13,927 nucleotides of DNA from positions 1 to 13,927 of the forward strand of contig DXGD01000093.1 of the NCBI GenBank assembly GCA_019114115.1, in the 5' to 3' direction. Positions 8,284 to 13,927 of the stretch are shown in pieces; the first letter of the stretch is position 1, and each line of letters begins with the position of its first letter. A program made the translations under genes and the position numbers. The DNA is from Candidatus Nesterenkonia stercoripullorum. GTDB lineage: Bacteria; Actinomycetota; Actinomycetes; Actinomycetales; Micrococcaceae. The notes under the pieces were generated by a model. That model made no database searches, was not told the origin of the DNA, and saw only the letters and a program-made list of their open reading frames with translations.

Positions 8284-9066
8284 TTACCGATCGCGCCGGA
8301 AACGCAGTCGGGCGTTCCCGAGCGAGATGAGGGCACCGTCGTAGAGCTCCTTGCGCGTCGAGCTTCCGCTGAGCTTCTCGCCGTCGACGTAGGACCCGTT
8401 GGTGGAGTCCAGGTCCCGGGCGTAGTAGTGCGGTCCTTCGCGCAGCACCTCCAGATGGCGACGGGAGATGCCGGTGTCGGCCACAGTGACGTCCGCGCTG
8501 CTGGAACGTCCGATGACGAGACTCTCGCCGTGCAGGGGGTGGTCGACGCCCTCGTGCACGATCCGTGCAGCGGCTTGCGGGGCGCTCGGGGCCGGCACTG
8601 CGGGCTGCGCGACAGTCTGGGGGATCGGAGCCGAGGCGCTGGGCCCTGCGGCAGGCCCTGAAGCGGGCTGCGCTGGGGCCGGAGCCTTGGTGTCGACGTG
8701 ACGGTCTGTCTGCGACTCAATGCTGAGCTGACCCTGCTTGAGCTCTGTGTTCTTCACGAACGTCGCCTTGACCGGTCCGACGAGCGTATAGCCCTGGGAG
8801 TCTGCGTGACGGATGATCTCATCGCACAGCTCCTCGGCAAGGGTGACTCCGTACTTCTTCGCCTCAGCGAAGTCCTGTTCGGAGAGACGGATCTTGAAGA
8901 GATTCGGAGCCAGGCTCCGGCCCTCAGAGAGGGCGTATGCCTCCCGGTCGATGTGACGGCGTACTGCTGTGGCGATCTCCACGGGGCCGAGGCTCCCTCC
9001 GCGTCCGGAGAAGGCGCCGCGGACTATTCGCTCGATACCGCGCTCGAGTCTGTCCAGTAAGCCCAT
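8284..9066 (-). CDS. fhaA: FHA-domain protein FhaA with DUF3662 N-terminal domain
   Basis: First gene of the signalling operon, 260 residues, soluble and cytoplasmic. The N-terminal DUF3662 (FhaA-type) domain occupies about 1-120 and starts MGLLDRLERGIERIVRGAF. A Pro/Ala-rich linker (about 126-167) leads to a C-terminal FHA domain (about 168-258) with LVIGRSSSADV (Arg187), ISRRHLEV (Ser201, His204) and DLDSTNGSYVDG (218-229), the residues that bind phosphothreonine. I choose ATG at 9066 rather than GTG at 9072: AAAGGAGGT at 9071-9079 sits five bases from the ATG but would overlap the GTG. In mycobacteria FhaA binds phosphorylated MviN (MurJ) and PknB, slowing peptidoglycan synthesis. That partner is outside this window, so its use here is inferred. 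Mycobacterial FhaA is much longer because of a Gln/Gly-rich linker. Confidence 0.95.
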   Translation of the reverse strand: MGLLDRLERGIERIVRGAFSGRGGSLGPVEIATAVRRHIDREAYALSEGRSLAPNLFKIRLSEQDFAEAKKYGVTLAEELCDEIIRHADSQGYTLVGPVKATFVKNTELKQGQLSIESQTDRHVDTKAPAPAQPASGPAAGPSASAPIPQTVAQPAVPAPSAPQAAARIVHEGVDHPLHGESLVIGRSSSADVTVADTGISRRHLEVLREGPHYYARDLDSTNGSYVDGEKLSGSSTRKELYDGALISLGNARLRFRRDR

Positions 9067-9070
9067 CGGC

Positions 9071-9079
9071 ACCTCCTTT
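9071..9079 (-). promoter_or_regulatory. Shine-Dalgarno site that fixes the fhaA start
   Basis: AAAGGAGGT on the minus strand, a near-perfect anti-16S match. Its GGAGG core is five bases from the ATG at 9066. The in-frame GTG at 9072 overlaps the site itself and can therefore be discarded. Confidence 0.8.
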
Positions 9080-9206
9080 ACTAGTGCTCTCGTTCCGCTC
9101 GCCCAGCCGCGCAGGTCGTCTCGTCAGGGTGACGATCCTGTGAACCTGCCGCGGAATCCGAGGTGGCGGATCCGCGTGGCCGGAACGGTGCTGCCGGGTA
9201 GTCCAA

Positions 9207-9228
9207 TGGCAGTCTGCCAAAGATTCTA
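9207..9228 (-). promoter_or_regulatory. Candidate fhaA operon promoter -10 with adjacent palindrome
   Basis: On the minus strand TAGAAT (9228-9223) matches the actinobacterial -10 form TANNNT. The perfect palindrome TGGCAG-T-CTGCCA (9207-9219) covers the place where transcription would begin, about seven bases downstream of the -10, so it could be an operator. No good -35 box is visible at normal spacing, and a palindrome with 6-bp arms is expected by chance a few times in a window this long. The implied leader to fhaA would be about 150 bases. Confidence 0.3.
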
Positions 9229-9289
9229 CTGTTTCCACCAACTCGTCACCGATCTTTGATAGATGCGCCCCGCAACGATCCAGTAACGC

Positions 9290-9366
9290 CGGGAGCGGAT
9301 TCATGCTCCCGACCAGCCGCGGAACACGCCGACCAATAATATAAATTTGAAATAAACGGGAGCATG
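9290..9366. repeat. Three-armed inverted repeat flanking an AT-rich island
   Basis: CGGGAGC (9290-9296) and CATGCTCCCG (9302-9311) form a 7-bp hairpin when GCTCCCG pairs. The same middle arm can instead pair all ten bases with CGGGAGCATG (9357-9366). Between the outer arms lies a 22-base island (9335-9356) with a single G and no C, striking in this GC-rich sequence. The arrangement could be an operator pair around a promoter, or mutually exclusive RNA stems upstream of the YceI gene. No protein or ligand can be named. Confidence 0.45.
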
Positions 9367-9465
9367 TCTGCGTTATGACCCGCGAACCCGCTGAGACCGG
9401 CCGCTCGTCGGCAGGGTCTATCAATCCTCAGCAGGTCGACCCACGACGATGACAAGGAGCACCTC

Positions 9466-10002
9466 ATGACTTCACTCACACCCGGCTCATGGACCCTCGA
9501 TGCCGCGCATTCGGATATCGGCCTGAAAGTCCGCCACGCCGGCATCTCGACAGTGCGCGCGACCTTCGCCGAGGCTGAAGGGACGCTGAGCGTCGGAGAG
9601 GACGGCGCCCTGGATGTGGAAGCCGTAGTCGACCCGGCGTCCTTCGACTCGAAGAACCCCGACCGCGATGCGCACGTCCGCAGTGCCGACTTCCTCGACG
9701 TCGAGACGTATCCCGAGGCGACCTTCCGCACGGGGCAGTTCCGCGCGGAAGGCGAGGAGTTCGAGGTCACCGGCGAGCTGACCCTGCACGGCGTCACCAA
9801 GCCGGTGACCTTCGACGTCGAGTTCGGCGGCCAGGCCGTCGATCCGTTCGGCGCGACCCGCGCGGGCCTTTCTGCGACAACGACTGTCTCCCGTAAGGAT
9901 TTCGGCCTGACCTGGAACGCGGCTCTCGAGGCCGGCGGTGTCCTGGTCTCTGACAAGGTGACGCTGACCCTCGATGTGGCCTTCGTGCTCAATGCGAGCT
10001 GA
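9466..10002 (+). CDS. YceI-family (lipocalin-like) protein
   Basis: Protein of 178 residues covering one whole YceI domain. This family forms a lipocalin-like beta barrel that binds long isoprenoid or amphiphilic molecules; the physiological role is mostly unknown. Visible signatures are SWTLDAAHSDIGLKVRHAGISTVR near the start (residues 8-31, split here only for description), DPASFDSKNPDRDAHVRSADF (57-77), FRAEGEEFEVTGELTLHGVTKPV and the closing DKVTLTLDVAFVL. There is no signal peptide, unlike periplasmic E. coli YceI, so this copy should be cytoplasmic, as in many actinobacteria. The start ATG at 9466 is preceded by AAGGAG at 9454-9459. It is transcribed divergently from the kinase operon. 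The sequence does not say whether it belongs with the exporter downstream. Confidence 0.92.
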   Translation: MTSLTPGSWTLDAAHSDIGLKVRHAGISTVRATFAEAEGTLSVGEDGALDVEAVVDPASFDSKNPDRDAHVRSADFLDVETYPEATFRTGQFRAEGEEFEVTGELTLHGVTKPVTFDVEFGGQAVDPFGATRAGLSATTTVSRKDFGLTWNAALEAGGVLVSDKVTLTLDVAFVLNAS

Positions 10003-10018
10003 TTGAGCGGGCCGTCCC

Positions 10019-10075
10019 CGGCGGGCGAGTAGGGTGGTCTGGTGCACAGATCACCTCAGAGCTGCTCGCCCGCCG
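10019..10075. terminator. Long imperfect hairpin after the YceI gene, possible terminator
   Basis: The outer arms 10019-10032 and 10062-10075 pair over 14 positions (one G-U). Inside, 10033-10040 and 10048-10055 pair over 8 positions (one G-U), leaving a 7-base loop and a 6-base bulge at 10056-10061. It begins 16 bases after the YceI stop codon. There is no U-tract after it, but many actinobacterial terminators lack one. It could also act as a 5' leader structure for the exporter gene, whose start lies 46 bases further on. Confidence 0.5.
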
Positions 10076-10086
10076 TCCGCGGACGG
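10073..10086. promoter_or_regulatory. 14-bp perfect palindrome upstream of the exporter gene
   Basis: CCGTCCGCGGACGG is fully self-complementary and shares three bases with the end of the preceding hairpin. It lies 35 bases before the exporter start. It may be an operator or part of the hairpin structure. A GC-rich palindrome of this size can also occur by chance about once in such a window. Confidence 0.3.
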
Positions 10087-10109
10087 TGCATTCGGGGTCT
10101 CTCAGGGCT

Positions 10110-10116
10110 GGGGAGG
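10110..10116 (+). promoter_or_regulatory. Shine-Dalgarno site that fixes the exporter start
   Basis: GGGGAGG lies five bases before ATG 10122. An in-frame GTG at 10086 has no such site and would add a polar 12-residue extension ahead of the first membrane segment, so ATG 10122 is preferred. Confidence 0.75.
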
Positions 10117-10121
10117 CCCTG

Positions 10122-10958
10122 ATGGAGCTTCTGCCTCTTGCTTTCGCCGCCGTGGCAGTCGTGGTGGGCGCGACGCTTCAGCGCGTCTCCGGATTCGGCG
10201 TCGGGCTGGTGGTCGCACCGACTCTGTCCGTGGTGATGGGCCCCGGGGTCGGGGTGCTGCTGACGAATATGACCACAGTGGTTTCCGGGCTGGTGATCAT
10301 GCTGGCGGTCTGGCGGCATATCGACTGGCGCCGCTTCTGGCTCATCGGCCCGATGACCGTGATCGGTGCCTTCGCCGGCGCCTGGCTTGTCGGCCAGCTG
10401 GCCACAGGGTGGCTCTCGATCATCTTGGGAACGCTGGTGGGCATCGCGCTGATATGCGCCGTCGGGCTGCCGCGCCTTCCGCTGGCGCAGGGGCCGCTGC
10501 CTGCGCTGACCAGCGGTGTGATAGGCGGGTTCTTCAATACGACCTCCGGTGTGGCGGGGCCCGTCTTCGCCGTCTATTCGCGATTGAGCAGGTGGGATCA
10601 GCGCGCCTTCGCTGCCACGCTGCAGCCGCTGTTCATCACGATGGGGCTGGCCTCGATCATCACCAAGATCACGATGGGGTCGCTGGAGGAACACTTCGAC
10701 GACGCTGCCGCGGGGGGCTTCCTGGGGCTGAGCGACTCCTGGCTGGATGCCGCTGCCTCTGTGGGCATCAGCGGAGCAGTCGCGGACCTCGGTCTGGTCT
10801 TTCTGGGGATCGTCCTGATGGTGATGCTGGGGGCGCTGCTGGGGTCACGTCTGTCGCGGGTGCTCGCGGCGCTGACCGCGCGCCGGATCGCGATGACGGT
10901 GGCGGGCCTGGGGGCTGCTGCCGCCATCGTGCGCGGGATCCTCGAGCTGCTGGGCTGA
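10122..10958 (+). CDS. TauE/SafE-family membrane transporter
   Basis: Integral membrane protein of 278 residues with about eight hydrophobic segments in two halves, the layout of the TauE/SafE family (proposed exporters of sulfite, sulfoacetate or other organic anions). Family-like features are the opening VGATLQRVSGFGVGLVVAP (residues 14-32) and the second-half repeat SGVIGGFFNTTSGVAGPVFAVY, where the G-F-N/T-S-G pattern matches the duplicated family motif. A hydrophilic loop with EEHFDD interrupts the later helices. The start is ATG 10122, chosen for the strong ribosome site just upstream. Substrate cannot be read from the sequence. It ends 7 bases from the stop of the convergent IclR gene. 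Given that neighbour an organic-acid substrate is possible, but this is only inference. Confidence 0.85.
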   Translation: MELLPLAFAAVAVVVGATLQRVSGFGVGLVVAPTLSVVMGPGVGVLLTNMTTVVSGLVIMLAVWRHIDWRRFWLIGPMTVIGAFAGAWLVGQLATGWLSIILGTLVGIALICAVGLPRLPLAQGPLPALTSGVIGGFFNTTSGVAGPVFAVYSRLSRWDQRAFAATLQPLFITMGLASIITKITMGSLEEHFDDAAAGGFLGLSDSWLDAAASVGISGAVADLGLVFLGIVLMVMLGALLGSRLSRVLAALTARRIAMTVAGLGAAAAIVRGILELLG

Positions 10959-10965
10959 GGTCAGT

Positions 10966-11781
10966 TCAGGCTGCGCTGCCCGAGGTCCCCTTCTCCCAGG
11001 CGAGGATGACCTCTTGGGCTTGGATCGCGGCCTGCTGCAGCGGCTCCAGAACACGTTCCGAGGACTGCTCGGCCGATTCCAGCCCCGCAGAGACTGAAAT
11101 GTTCATGGCGGCCAGGATTCCGCGCCGGGGGTGGATCACCGGCACGGCGATCGAGCGCAGTCCCGCTTCGAGCTCCTGGTCGACCAGTGCGTATCCGTTC
11201 TCCCGAGTAGCGCGGACTGTCTCGATGAGAGCGTCGACATCAGTGATCGTGTTGGCGGTCAGGGCCGGTCGCTCGGCGGAGGTGAAGAAGGCGCGGAGCT
11301 CTTCGTCGCTGTGCTGGCTCAGCAGCACCCGCCCCATCGAGGTCGCGTAGGCCGGCAGCGTCGTTCCTACTCCGAGGTCGATCTGCATGATCCGTCGGGT
11401 GTGGACCCGGGCGATGTAGACGATGTCCTCGCCGGCAAGGACCGCCGCGGAACAGGATTCGCCCAGCTGGGCCGCAAGATCCCGCAGAGAGGGCTGAAGG
11501 AGCTCCTTCAGCCCGTACCGGGACCAGAACCCGTAGCCCAGGCCCAGCACTTTGGGGGTCAGCTCGAAATCCCGCCCGTCGGTGTGGGCATAGCCCTGCG
11601 CCACCAGCGTGCGCAGCATGCGCCGCGCCGAGGCTCGCGAGATGCCGGTCTGACGGGCGACCTCCGAGAGCGTCATCCGCGGTCGGGCGTCTGAGAAACT
11701 CTCCAGGACTTTCAGCCCGGTGACCAGGGACTGGACGATCTCCTCGCGGGGAGGGGTCTGCGCGGTGACATCTGGCTTCAT
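10966..11781 (-). CDS. IclR-family transcriptional regulator (PcaR/PcaU type)
   Basis: Regulator of 271 residues from the ATG at 11781. The N-terminal winged helix-turn-helix (about 14-78) shows EEIVQSLVTGLKVLESF, MTLSEVARQTGISRASARRML and a wing ending FELTPKVLGLGYGFW. The C-terminal effector domain (about 85-265) contains CSAAVLAGEDIVYIARV, PAYATSMGRVLLS, YALVDQELEAGLRSIAVPV and AAMNISVS, all typical of IclR. The opening and length resemble PcaR/PcaU regulators of beta-ketoadipate genes, and it lies directly downstream of CoA-transferase genes on the same strand. The start is uncertain: in-frame GTG codons exist at 11817 and 11793 and none of the three has a well-placed ribosome site. A TANNNT box seven bases before GTG 11793 would allow a leaderless transcript (275 residues). 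The stop is 7 bases from the convergent exporter stop. Confidence 0.9.
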   Translation of the reverse strand: MKPDVTAQTPPREEIVQSLVTGLKVLESFSDARPRMTLSEVARQTGISRASARRMLRTLVAQGYAHTDGRDFELTPKVLGLGYGFWSRYGLKELLQPSLRDLAAQLGESCSAAVLAGEDIVYIARVHTRRIMQIDLGVGTTLPAYATSMGRVLLSQHSDEELRAFFTSAERPALTANTITDVDALIETVRATRENGYALVDQELEAGLRSIAVPVIHPRRGILAAMNISVSAGLESAEQSSERVLEPLQQAAIQAQEVILAWEKGTSGSAA

Positions 11782-11800
11782 CGATTCGTGCACCCTCAGA

Positions 11801-11830
11801 AGCCTATCGTGTAGCACCGTGGGAGGTCAG
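11801..11830 (-). promoter_or_regulatory. Candidate promoter for the IclR-family gene
   Basis: On the minus strand CTGACC (11830-11825, four of six to TTGACA) is 18 bases from TAGGCT (11806-11801, form TANNNT). The -10 ends seven bases before GTG 11793, the spacing of leaderless actinobacterial genes. The -35 overlaps the pcaJ stop codon. The boxes are weak and could be chance. Confidence 0.25.
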
Positions 11831-12507
11831 CGGCTTCCGTCGACGACGTCGACGTCGAGGCGGTCTTGGATCTCCATGAGACTCAGCCCGTAGGGTTCGC
11901 GCAGCACGATCCGGGAAGGTTGCTCCTGCTCGCCTGACGCCGCCCGGGGTTCGACGAGAAATACGCCGTGGTCCGTGTAGATGCGGGTGACGCACGCCAG
12001 GCCCGTGGCCGGGTAGCTCAGCTCCGGGACGATCTTCGGACTGCCGTCCTTGGCGAAGAGCGACATCATCACGAACACGGACTTGGCGCCGATGGCCAGA
12101 TCCATGGCCCCTCCGACAGCGGGTATCGCATCGGGTGCGCCAGTGGACCAATTGGCCAGATCCCCACCTGACGAGACCTGGAAGGCACCCAGAACGCACA
12201 CGTCGAGGTGGCCCCCGCGCATCATGGCGAAAGAGTCGGCGTGGTGGAAGTAACTGGTGCCCGGCAGCTCTGTCACCGGGATCTTGCCGGCGTTGATCAG
12301 ATCCCCGTCGATGTCCTCGCCATGGGCCTGCGGGCCCATGCCCAGCATGCCGTTCTCCGTGTGCAGAGTGACGCCCTGGTCCGGGGCCAGATAGTCGGAG
12401 ACTTTCGTGGGCTGGCCGATCCCCAGGTTCACATAAGCCCCTACGGGGATGTCGTGGGCGACCATTCTCGCGAGGTCCTCGCGGGAGAGCTTCTCGGCGG
12501 TGTTCAT
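11827..12507 (-). CDS. pcaJ: 3-oxoacid CoA-transferase subunit B (PcaJ-like)
   Basis: Beta subunit, 226 residues, of a family I CoA transferase that moves CoA from succinyl-CoA to a 3-oxo acid, most likely 3-oxoadipate. The catalytic glutamate is Glu51 in TLHTENGMLGMG (47-58), the attack residue of the family. Other conserved parts are VNLGIGQPT (26-34), SFAMMRGGHLDVCVLGAFQV, and GGAMDLAIGAKSVFVMM (137-153). The C-terminus ends in a short variable stretch. The start is ATG 12507, overlapping the stop of the alpha-subunit gene as ATGA, which suggests coupled synthesis of the two subunits in equal amounts. Context with an alpha subunit, a thiolase and an IclR regulator supports the pca pathway. 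The alternative is an acetoacetate-using succinyl-CoA transferase (ScoB), which has the same motifs. Confidence 0.88.
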   Translation of the reverse strand: MNTAEKLSREDLARMVAHDIPVGAYVNLGIGQPTKVSDYLAPDQGVTLHTENGMLGMGPQAHGEDIDGDLINAGKIPVTELPGTSYFHHADSFAMMRGGHLDVCVLGAFQVSSGGDLANWSTGAPDAIPAVGGAMDLAIGAKSVFVMMSLFAKDGSPKIVPELSYPATGLACVTRIYTDHGVFLVEPRAASGEQEQPSRIVLREPYGLSLMEIQDRLDVDVVDGSR

Positions 12508-13232
12508 GCTTCTGCCCCTTCAGATATCTGCACGGGGTGCCGTGCTGCCGATGCGGATGCTGGTGCCGATGCTGCGGTGAGAGGCACTACGGTGTCCACG
12601 TAGATCCCAGGGGTCACGATCGTTTCAGGGTCCAGTGCGCCCGCCTCGACGACGTCGTCGACCTCCACGATGGTGCGGGCTGCTGCAGCCGCCATGACCG
12701 GCCCGAAGTTGCGCGCGGTCTTGCGGTAGACCAGATTGCCGTGGGTATCGGCCGTGCGTGCCTTGATCAGGGCGACGTCGCCGCCCAGTGGGCTTTCGAG
12801 GACGTAGCCGCGGCCCTCGATGATCCGGGTCTCCTTGCCGCGGGCCAGTTCTGTGCCGTAGCCGGTCGGGGTGAAGAACCCTCCGATCCCGGCGCCGGCG
12901 GCCCTCATGCGTTCGGCGAGATTGCCCTGGGGGACGAGTTCCAGCTCCAGGCTGCCCGCGCGGTACGCGGCGTCGAAGTGCCACGAATCGGACTGCCTGG
13001 GGAAGGAGCAGATCACTTTGCGGACCCGGCCTTCTTTGATCAGGAGAGCCAGCCCGGCCTCGCCCTGTCCGGCGTTGTTGTTCACGACGGTCAGATCGGT
13101 GGCGCCGGCTTGAAGCAGGGCGTCGATCAGGTCCATCGGCTGGCCGGCGTTGCCGAATCCACCCATCAGGACGGTGGAGCCGTCCTCAATATCAGCTACC
13201 GCCTCTGCGGTGGTGTTCACGATGCTCGTCAT
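12504..13232 (-). CDS. pcaI: 3-oxoacid CoA-transferase subunit A (PcaI-like)
   Basis: Alpha subunit, 242 residues, partner of the overlapping beta-subunit gene. It shows the N-terminal AEAVADIEDGSTVLMGGFG (9-27), which precedes the CoA-binding GNAGQPMDLIDAL, then ICSFPRQSD (74-82), VPQGNLAERMRAAGAGIGGF (100-119), FTPTGYGTELARGKE (120-134), and SPLGGDVALIKARTADTHGN (147-166), all standard for subunit A. The last ~25 residues are Ala/Ser-rich and variable. The start ATG at 13232 has only a weak GGGA site upstream. A 94-base gap separates it from the thiolase stop, so the operon may have an extra promoter or processing site there; I see none that is clear. Substrate (3-oxoadipate or acetoacetate) is decided by context, not by residues I can identify. 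Confidence 0.88.
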   Translation of the reverse strand: MTSIVNTTAEAVADIEDGSTVLMGGFGNAGQPMDLIDALLQAGATDLTVVNNNAGQGEAGLALLIKEGRVRKVICSFPRQSDSWHFDAAYRAGSLELELVPQGNLAERMRAAGAGIGGFFTPTGYGTELARGKETRIIEGRGYVLESPLGGDVALIKARTADTHGNLVYRKTARNFGPVMAAAAARTIVEVDDVVEAGALDPETIVTPGIYVDTVVPLTAASAPASASAARHPVQISEGAEA

Positions 13233-13326
13233 CAGGGTCCCATCTCGTATGGTGCGGTCAGACGTAGGGTGCGGTGGGGCGTCTAGCGTGGTCGGGTGCA
13301 GCGTGGTCCGGCTGGTGGCTGCCGTC

Positions 13327-13927
13327 TCAGCGGGTGGCGTGGGGGTTCTCCAGGACCATGGCGAGTCCCTGGCCCACTCCGATGCACAGTGTGGCGACTC
13401 CCCAGCGCTCTCCGCTGGCTCGCAGCCGCGCGGTCAGCGTCCCGATCAGGCGGGTGCCGGAGGCGCCGAGGGGGTGGCCGATCGCGATGGCGCCGCCCCA
13501 GGCGTTGACCAGCTCCGGGTCGACGTCCCAGGCGTCAAGGCAGGCCAGGGCCTGGGCCGCGAAGGCCTCATTGAGCTCGACGGCCCCGACGTCGGACCAG
13601 CCGATGCCGGCCTTCTTCAGCGCGCGTTCGGTGGCCTCTACGGGTGCGTATCCGAAGTACTGCGGTTCGTTGGCGGCTGCGGCCCAGCCGGCCAGGCGTG
13701 CCTGCGGCTCCATGCCGGTGCGCTCGCCGAGCGCGGCAGTGCCCAGCAGCGCTGCTGAGGCGCCGTCGTTCATCGGGGAGGCGTTGCCGGCGGTGACGGT
13801 GCCATCGTGACGCCGGAAGACGGTGCGCAGGGAGCTCAGCGACTCCGGGGACACGCCTTCGCGGATGGTCTCATCGCGGGTCAGATCCACATCCGGGACC
13901 GAGACGGTCAGCTCGTCATAGTGGCCG
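13327..13927 (-). CDS. pcaF: Thiolase, C-terminal part (PcaF-like, cut by window edge)
   Basis: Only the last ~199 residues are in the window; the gene runs off the right edge, and the reading frame is open to the last base. Thiolases cleave a 3-oxoacyl-CoA with CoA; in the beta-ketoadipate pathway the products are succinyl-CoA and acetyl-CoA. Visible family motifs are TAGNASPMNDGASA, VELNEAFAAQALA, GGAIAIGHPLGASG with the catalytic His, and CIGVGQGLAMVLEN with the catalytic C-terminal Cys. The N-terminal nucleophile Cys lies outside the window. Placement just upstream of the CoA-transferase pair and an IclR regulator favours 3-oxoadipyl-CoA thiolase. A general acetyl-CoA acetyltransferase has the same motifs and remains possible. 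The truncation is the window edge, not damage. Confidence 0.88.
   Translation of the reverse strand, partial: GHYDELTVSVPDVDLTRDETIREGVSPESLSSLRTVFRRHDGTVTAGNASPMNDGASAALLGTAALGERTGMEPQARLAGWAAAANEPQYFGYAPVEATERALKKAGIGWSDVGAVELNEAFAAQALACLDAWDVDPELVNAWGGAIAIGHPLGASGTRLIGTLTARLRASGERWGVATLCIGVGQGLAMVLENPHATR

Larger units (their letters stand above)
9067..9465. other. Divergent intergenic region between fhaA and the YceI gene
   Basis: This 399-base stretch has no convincing protein gene and no tRNA or rRNA that I can fold by eye. It must contain the promoters of the minus-strand kinase operon and of the plus-strand YceI gene. It holds the fhaA Shine-Dalgarno site (9071-9079), a TAGAAT candidate -10 on the minus strand (9223-9228) next to a palindrome (9207-9219), inverted repeats at 9290-9366 and an AT-rich island at 9335-9356. 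A small possible hairpin also lies here: AGACC 9394-9398 with GGTCT 9415-9419, enclosing GCCG/CGGC. Confidence 0.8.

Noticed and set aside
8268..8720. Upstream extension of the fhaB reading frame into fhaA
   Set aside because: The frame is open, but the added part is Pro/Arg/Ser-rich shadow of fhaA. FhaB proteins begin with the membrane helix that follows ATG 8267.
9375..9452. A 25-codon plus-strand ORF ending 13 bases before the YceI gene
   Set aside because: It has no well-spaced ribosome site, no attenuation-type codon run and no visible conservation. A leader peptide cannot be supported.
9067..9465. Possible tRNA gene beside fhaA, as in some actinobacterial genomes
   Set aside because: I could not find a T-loop GTTCRA-type sequence with acceptor and anticodon stems at the right spacing on either strand.

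Overview
The window is high-GC DNA (roughly two thirds G+C by eye) with dense, overlapping genes and frequent GTG starts. It carries the actinobacterial cell-wall and cell-division signalling cluster fhaA-fhaB-pstP-rodA-pbpA-pknA-pknB, in the order known from Mycobacterium and Micrococcales. In those genomes the cluster usually lies close to oriC and dnaA, although no origin is visible here. Acidic low-complexity tails on the exported parts of several proteins would suit a salt-tolerant Micrococcales (a Nesterenkonia-like Micrococcaceae is my guess). The genus is not proven by the sequence.

Region 1 (1-9066, minus strand) is one long operon. It starts with two FHA adaptor genes (fhaA, fhaB), followed by the PP2C phosphatase pstP, the SEDS glycosyltransferase rodA, the class B penicillin-binding protein pbpA, and two Ser/Thr kinases, pknA and pknB. 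PknB is cut by the window edge. The last four junctions are all 4-bp stop/start overlaps, so the last five genes look translationally coupled. Known logic of the family: the kinases sense muropeptide and lipid II state, phosphorylate FHA proteins and the elongation machinery, and PstP reverses this. Unusual here are a ~95-residue acidic insertion inside the PknB kinase domain, a matching DDDAT[R/Q]A[V/I] motif in that insertion and in the PknA juxtamembrane segment, a PASTA domain plus long acidic tail on PknA, and an enlarged PstP.

Region 2 (9067-9465) is a 399-bp divergent intergenic region. It holds the fhaA start signals, an AT-rich island, and inverted repeats that can pair in two ways. 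No RNA gene is visible in it.

Region 3 (9466-10958, plus strand) holds a cytoplasmic YceI-family protein and a TauE/SafE-family membrane exporter. They are separated by an unusually long hairpin (10019-10075) and an adjacent 14-bp palindrome.

Region 4 (10966-13927, minus strand) is a catabolic operon: thiolase (cut by the window edge), two CoA-transferase subunits (PcaI/PcaJ type) and an IclR-family regulator. Together these fit the last steps of the beta-ketoadipate pathway: 3-oxoadipate to its CoA ester, then thiolysis to succinyl-CoA and acetyl-CoA. The regulator would sense a pathway intermediate. A ketone-body type CoA transferase with acetyl-CoA acetyltransferase cannot be fully excluded.
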